This document shows positions 16,320 through 20,410 of a DNA stretch of 20,410 nt, in pieces. The position numbers were made by a program, and so were the translations under genes. This stretch comes from Planctomycetota bacterium. GTDB lineage: Bacteria; Planctomycetota; UBA1135; UBA2386. The stretch is from positions 1-20,410 of the forward strand of contig JAEUHU010000186.1 of assembly GCA_016793305.1 (NCBI GenBank). Direction: 5' to 3'. The notes beneath the pieces are model-generated. The model made no database searches. It worked only from the letters and a program-made list of their open reading frames with translations, and was not told the origin of the DNA. Every line of letters begins with the position of its first letter. Position 1 is the first letter of the stretch.

Positions 16320-17012
16320 ATGACCTCGCGCACGAGCCGCCCCGTCCTCATGTTCGCTGCCTTGGCGGTCGTCGCCGTGGCCGGGGCGATCCTGGTGCTG
16401 CCGCGGCTGCGCATGGCGAACGTCACCCTGGTCCCGCACGGCGATCCGCAGCGCGCCGCCGTCGCCGGCCGCGTCCTGAAGCCCGACGGCTCGCCGCTGG
16501 CCGGTGCGAGCGTCACGTGGTTCCACCAGGAGGGCGAACGCCGGCTGCTCGGTGCGACGATGTTCCAGGGTGGCGACCTGCGCACCACCACGGCCGACGA
16601 CGGCACGTTCCGCTTCGACGCGGTGCCACCGACCGAAGGCTACGCAGCCCTCGACGACGCCGGGTGCGGCCATGAGGGGTCGTCGGGCCACGTGCTGCCG
16701 CAGCTCGGCCGGCGCGTCGAAGGGCTGGAACTGCGCGGCGCAGCGATCGCCGCCGACCGTTGGCTGCGCGGCCGCCTGCGCCGACCGGACGGCACCCCGG
16801 CGGCGTTCGTGTTCGTGCAGGCTCGCGCCGACGGGTTGCTGCGCAACTGGCAAGGCGGCGCATCGAGCGATGCCGAAGGGCGGTTCGCCATCCTGTCGCC
16901 ATGGGCCGGTGGCGAGCTCGAACTGGTGATGCCGGCCGAGGACACACCGGTATCGCTCGGCACCCACCACGCGGGTGCTACCGTCGAACTGGTCCTGCCC
17001 GCCGGCCGCTGA
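16320..17012 (+). CDS. Membrane-anchored protein with carboxypeptidase-regulatory-like (beta-sandwich) repeats
   Basis: 230 residues from the ATG at 16320. A basic N-terminus and hydrophobic segment at about 9-29 (LMFAALAVVAVAGAILVLP) lack a convincing cleavage site, so it is probably a membrane anchor. The rest is extracytoplasmic. Residues 46-112 match a CarboxypepD_reg-like fold: VAGRVLKPDGSPLAGASVTW, then TTADDGTFRFDAVPP. A weaker second copy follows at about 145-228: LRGRLRRPDGTPAAFVFVQA, then SSDAEGRFAIL, then ATVELVLPAG. Such domains are small transthyretin-like sandwiches, common on surface proteins and near TonB-type systems, and usually act as adaptors. No enzymatic motif is present. 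A TAGGCT box at 16307-16312, 7 bases before the ATG, could be a -10 element. The frame is open upstream inside the divergent ABC-F gene, but that part is not real. Confidence 0.8.
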   Translation: MTSRTSRPVLMFAALAVVAVAGAILVLPRLRMANVTLVPHGDPQRAAVAGRVLKPDGSPLAGASVTWFHQEGERRLLGATMFQGGDLRTTTADDGTFRFDAVPPTEGYAALDDAGCGHEGSSGHVLPQLGRRVEGLELRGAAIAADRWLRGRLRRPDGTPAAFVFVQARADGLLRNWQGGASSDAEGRFAILSPWAGGELELVMPAEDTPVSLGTHHAGATVELVLPAGR

Positions 17013-17029
17013 TCGCCGACGGCCGGTGG
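16999..17029 (+). terminator. Possible hairpin spanning the stop of the beta-sandwich protein gene
   Basis: 16999-17008 and 17020-17029 can pair as a 10 bp GC-rich stem with one G-T pair and an 11-base loop. The stop codon lies at the loop edge. No run of T follows, so it is at best a weak intrinsic terminator or an mRNA-stabilising hairpin. Confidence 0.25.
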
Positions 17030-17175
17030 TCTGCCGCCGAGTGCCGCGAGCCTCCGGCTCCACGCCCCGAGGCCGAAGGCCGCCAAGGCGCCGTCCAAGA
17101 CCAGGACCACGGCAGCGCTGCGGCAGATTCCCGAGCTTCGGCGTGCGCGGCACAAGGAACGATCCTCACGGGGGC

Positions 17176-17700
17176 ATGAACAAGCACGTCCTCGGCGTCC
17201 TGCTCTCCGCCAGCGCGGCCATCGCCCAGACCACGGGTGTGCCCGGCATCAACGACCTCACCGTCAACCTGATGGGCTCGGGCTCGACCTCGTGCAACAC
17301 GATGTGCTTCCCGGGCGGCAACGTGACCCTGAACCTCGACGTCTCGGCGCCGGCGGGAGCGTCCGCGTTCCTGCTGCTGAGCTTCTGCCGGTGCCTGCCC
17401 TGCCAGCTGGCCGGCCCGACCAACACCTGCGCACCGGGGATCCCGCTGACCGCCTGCGGTGGCAGCAACCAGTCGCTCGATCTCGACATGAGCCTGCCGT
17501 GCGGCATCGCCGCGGTCGTGCCGTTCGCGCTGACCACGGCCGGCACGCTGTCGCTGCAGGTGCCGATCCCGACGATCGTCGGATTCCCGTGCACGACGGT
17601 GCTGTCGGTGCAGGCAGTGGTGATCGACCCGTGCGGACTCGGCGTGTTCGCGATGCCCGGCCCGTTCGTGCTGACGCAGACCTACTCGCTGCTGTTCTGA
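17176..17700 (+). CDS. Secreted cysteine-rich protein of unknown function
   Basis: 174 residues from the ATG at 17176, with a GGGGG run just before it that may serve as ribosome binding site. A signal peptide ends near A17-Q18 (ASAAIAQ before TTGVPG). The mature part is beta-rich, low in charge and has ten cysteines (40, 44, 71, 73, 76, 85, 94, 109, 139, 153), an even number that could form five disulfides. Notable segments are SCNTMCFPGGNVTLNLDVSA (39-58), FCRCLPC (70-76) and GFPCTTVLSVQAVVIDPCG (136-154). It ends in a hydrophobic beta segment, VLTQTYSLLF. I recognise no named family. The style (signal peptide ending in AQ, N-V-T-L-N-L strand pattern) recalls planctomycete secreted proteins. 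It lies 163 bases after the preceding gene, with a possible hairpin between, so it may be a separate transcript. Confidence 0.75.
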   Translation: MNKHVLGVLLSASAAIAQTTGVPGINDLTVNLMGSGSTSCNTMCFPGGNVTLNLDVSAPAGASAFLLLSFCRCLPCQLAGPTNTCAPGIPLTACGGSNQSLDLDMSLPCGIAAVVPFALTTAGTLSLQVPIPTIVGFPCTTVLSVQAVVIDPCGLGVFAMPGPFVLTQTYSLLF

Positions 17701-17715
17701 GTCAGGTCCGATCGA

Positions 17716-17745
17716 CCTCGGGCCGGACGCCACGGCCGCTCGAGG
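17716..17745. terminator. Possible bidirectional hairpin between convergent genes
   Basis: CCTCG (17716-17720) pairs with CGAGG (17741-17745), and the inner GGCC (17721-17724) pairs with GGCC (17734-17737), leaving a 3-base bulge and a 9-base loop. It lies in the 76-base gap between the cysteine-rich protein gene and the dehydratase gene, where a terminator is expected for both. No T-tract is seen. Confidence 0.25.
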
Positions 17746-17776
17746 CACTCGCCGCGCACTCCGCCGATCCGCGGGA

Positions 17777-18094
17777 TCAGGCTCCGCCGACCGCGACGCC
17801 ACCCGCGGCCCGCGCCAGTCCGTCGGCCGCGCGCGCCAGCCGTTCGTCGCGCACGCTGACCCCGCCGGCGTCGTGCGTCGTCATGGCGATCTCGACGACG
17901 CGCGATCGCACCGTCCATTCGGGATGGTGGTCCTGCTGCTCGGCGACCGTCGCCAGACGTTGGGTGAACGCGACCGCCGCACCGAACGTCGGGAAGCGGA
18001 ACGTGGCGCGCAGCTCGTCGCCGACCTGGCGCCACGCCGGCAGCGTCGCGAGCCAGGCTTCGATCTCCGCCGGGGTGGCGCGCGCGATGCTCAT
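17777..18094 (-). CDS. Pterin-4a-carbinolamine dehydratase
   Basis: 105 residues from the ATG at 18094, close to the usual family length. The enzyme (PhhB/DCoH family) dehydrates 4a-hydroxytetrahydrobiopterin, recycling the pterin cofactor of aromatic amino acid hydroxylases; many bacteria keep it without such a hydroxylase. The signature is complete: an opening IEAWLATLPAWRQVGDELRA (11-30), TFRFPTFGAAVAFTQRLA (31-48), the catalytic AEQQDHHPEW (51-60) with H56, H57 and P58, and MTTHDAGGVSVRDERLA (71-87) with H74. The tail after residue 90 is alanine- and glycine-rich. A GAGG lies 5 bases before the ATG on the minus strand, supporting this start although the frame stays open upstream. No aromatic hydroxylase gene is in the window, so its partner is unknown. 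Confidence 0.94.
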   Translation of the reverse strand: MSIARATPAEIEAWLATLPAWRQVGDELRATFRFPTFGAAVAFTQRLATVAEQQDHHPEWTVRSRVVEIAMTTHDAGGVSVRDERLARAADGLARAAGGVAVGGA

Positions 18095-18282
18095 CGCATC
18101 CTCTCGCCGAGGTCCGACCCGACGTGGCCGGATGGGACTTGCCGGTCCACGCAGCCGGCAGAGGTGAGGCCGGCAGCAACCGAGCAGACGTTCGCGAGCC
18201 CACGGCGCATGGCCGTCACGATACCGAATGGACGTTGCCGCCACGCCGCATCCCTCGATGGGCGACGGCCGAACGCCGTCGC

Positions 18283-19996
<1,714 letters not shown>

Positions 19997-20073
19997 GGCA
20001 GAGCAGGCCATGGGCGCGGCCTCGACAGCCGGGCCTGGCAGGGCGTCCAGGTGCGACCGCGCGAACAGGGATC

Positions 20074-20099
20074 GGGGGCGCCCCGGCGCGGCAGCCCCC
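20074..20099 (+). terminator. Possible hairpin downstream of the KatG-domain gene
   Basis: GGGGGC (20074-20079) can pair with GCCCCC (20094-20099) across a 14-base loop, about 80 bases after the KatG-domain stop. No T-tract follows. It may end that transcript before the next promoter. Confidence 0.22.
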
Positions 20100-20156
20100 T
20101 CGCGGCCAGGCGCTGCGGCGCTAGAGTGCCGACCGCTCCCTCTCGAGCACGCAGTC

Positions 20157-20160
20157 GGAG
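20157..20160 (+). promoter_or_regulatory. Ribosome binding site that decides the start of the last gene
   Basis: GGAG lies 6 bases before the ATG at 20167 but directly abuts the ATG at 20161, so the second ATG is the likely start. A TAGAGT box at 20122-20127 may be the -10 element of this gene; no good -35 is seen. Confidence 0.5.
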
Positions 20161-20166
20161 ATGCCA

Positions 20167-20410
20167 ATGAACCACTCTGCCTCGTCTCTCGGAGCCTTGA
20201 TCCTCGGCCTTGCAGGGTCCCTCGCCGCGCAGACCACGTGGGTCGTGCCGAACCAGGCCGACCTGACGTCTTACATCGCCCAGGCCAGCCCCGGCGACAC
20301 GCTGTTGCTGGGTGCGCAACACTCCGGATTCGTGCTCGACAAGGGGCTGACGCTGCGACCGCAGAGCGGCGGGCGAACGCAGATCTCCGGCAACCCGAAT
20401 GCGTCGCCGC
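20167..20410 (+). CDS. Secreted protein, probable parallel beta-helix (3' end outside window)
   Basis: 81 residues are visible before the right edge. A signal peptide (MNHSASSLGALILGLAGSLA) ends near AAQ, followed by TTWVVPNQADLTSYIAQASP, then GDTLLLGAQHSGFVLDKGLT and LRPQSGGRTQISG. A pattern of PGDTLLL, then a short strand, then KGLTLRPQSGGRTQISG is the usual opening of right-handed beta-helix proteins (pectate-lyase or NosD-like), where the first coil reads as 'avoid-flood then stacked strands'. Many secreted planctomycete proteins begin this way. The substrate and the catalytic residues, if any, lie outside the window. The start is set by the GGAG 6 bases upstream. Confidence 0.7.
   Translation, partial: MNHSASSLGALILGLAGSLAAQTTWVVPNQADLTSYIAQASPGDTLLLGAQHSGFVLDKGLTLRPQSGGRTQISGNPNASP

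Noticed and set aside
14400..17153. Minus-strand open frame of 917 codons over the ABC-F region
   Set aside because: Out of frame with the clear ABC-F motifs and low-complexity; a GC-rich shadow.
20161..20163. Upstream ATG for the last gene
   Set aside because: It leaves no spacing from the GGAG ribosome binding site; the ATG at 20167 fits better.

Overview
This is a very GC-rich, densely packed bacterial chromosome segment with no mobile element, rRNA, tRNA or CRISPR array that I can see. It looks most like a free-living Planctomycetota member, possibly an environmental lineage. That placement is an inference from several signs together: a large Ser/Thr kinase fused to a sulfatase-modifying-factor-like domain, several secreted proteins of planctomycete style (a kelch-type propeller with a C-terminal GTGCPG...PLPLDL module, a cysteine-rich secreted protein, a beta-helix-like secreted protein), small lipoproteins, and sparse use of Shine-Dalgarno sequences. 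There are 16 convincing protein genes. The first and last are cut by the window edges. No gene-free stretch reaches 300 bases; the longest gap is about 200 bases, at 9682-9884.

Layout. 1-3862 (minus): two overlapping glycosyltransferase genes, a GT4 enzyme with an unusual membrane-anchored C-terminal extension followed by a polytopic GT-C-like membrane protein fused to a GT2 domain. They look like part of a cell-surface polysaccharide or glycolipid locus continuing to the left. 4010-7249 (minus): receptor-like kinase with one transmembrane helix and a C-terminal FGE-like fold. 7408-7800 (plus): Dabb-family lipoprotein. 7826-9681 (minus): radical SAM protein of the B12-binding/MJ_1487 type, translationally coupled to a four-helix membrane protein. 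9885-11270 (plus): secreted kelch propeller. 11335-11991 (minus): 5-formyltetrahydrofolate cyclo-ligase.

12157-14571 (plus): a tight operon of a small membrane protein, an ABC permease with a large charged loop, and its ATPase. 14591-16237 (minus): ABC-F protein. 16320-17012 and 17176-17700 (plus): a membrane-anchored protein with carboxypeptidase-regulatory-like repeats and a secreted 10-cysteine protein. 17777-18094 (minus): pterin-4a-carbinolamine dehydratase. 18283-19996 (plus): a lipoprotein with an ATP10/thioredoxin-like look, followed at once by a free-standing C-terminal (heme-less) half of catalase-peroxidase KatG. 20167 to the right edge (plus): start of a secreted beta-helix-like protein.

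The most unusual items are the stand-alone KatG C-terminal domain with its own strong ribosome binding site, the two glycosyltransferase fusions, the kinase whose FGE-like domain lacks the catalytic cysteines, and a recurrent promoter layout in which a -10-like hexamer lies only 6-8 bases from the start codon, suggesting leaderless mRNAs. All family assignments come from reading the sequence against remembered family signatures. No database search was possible.
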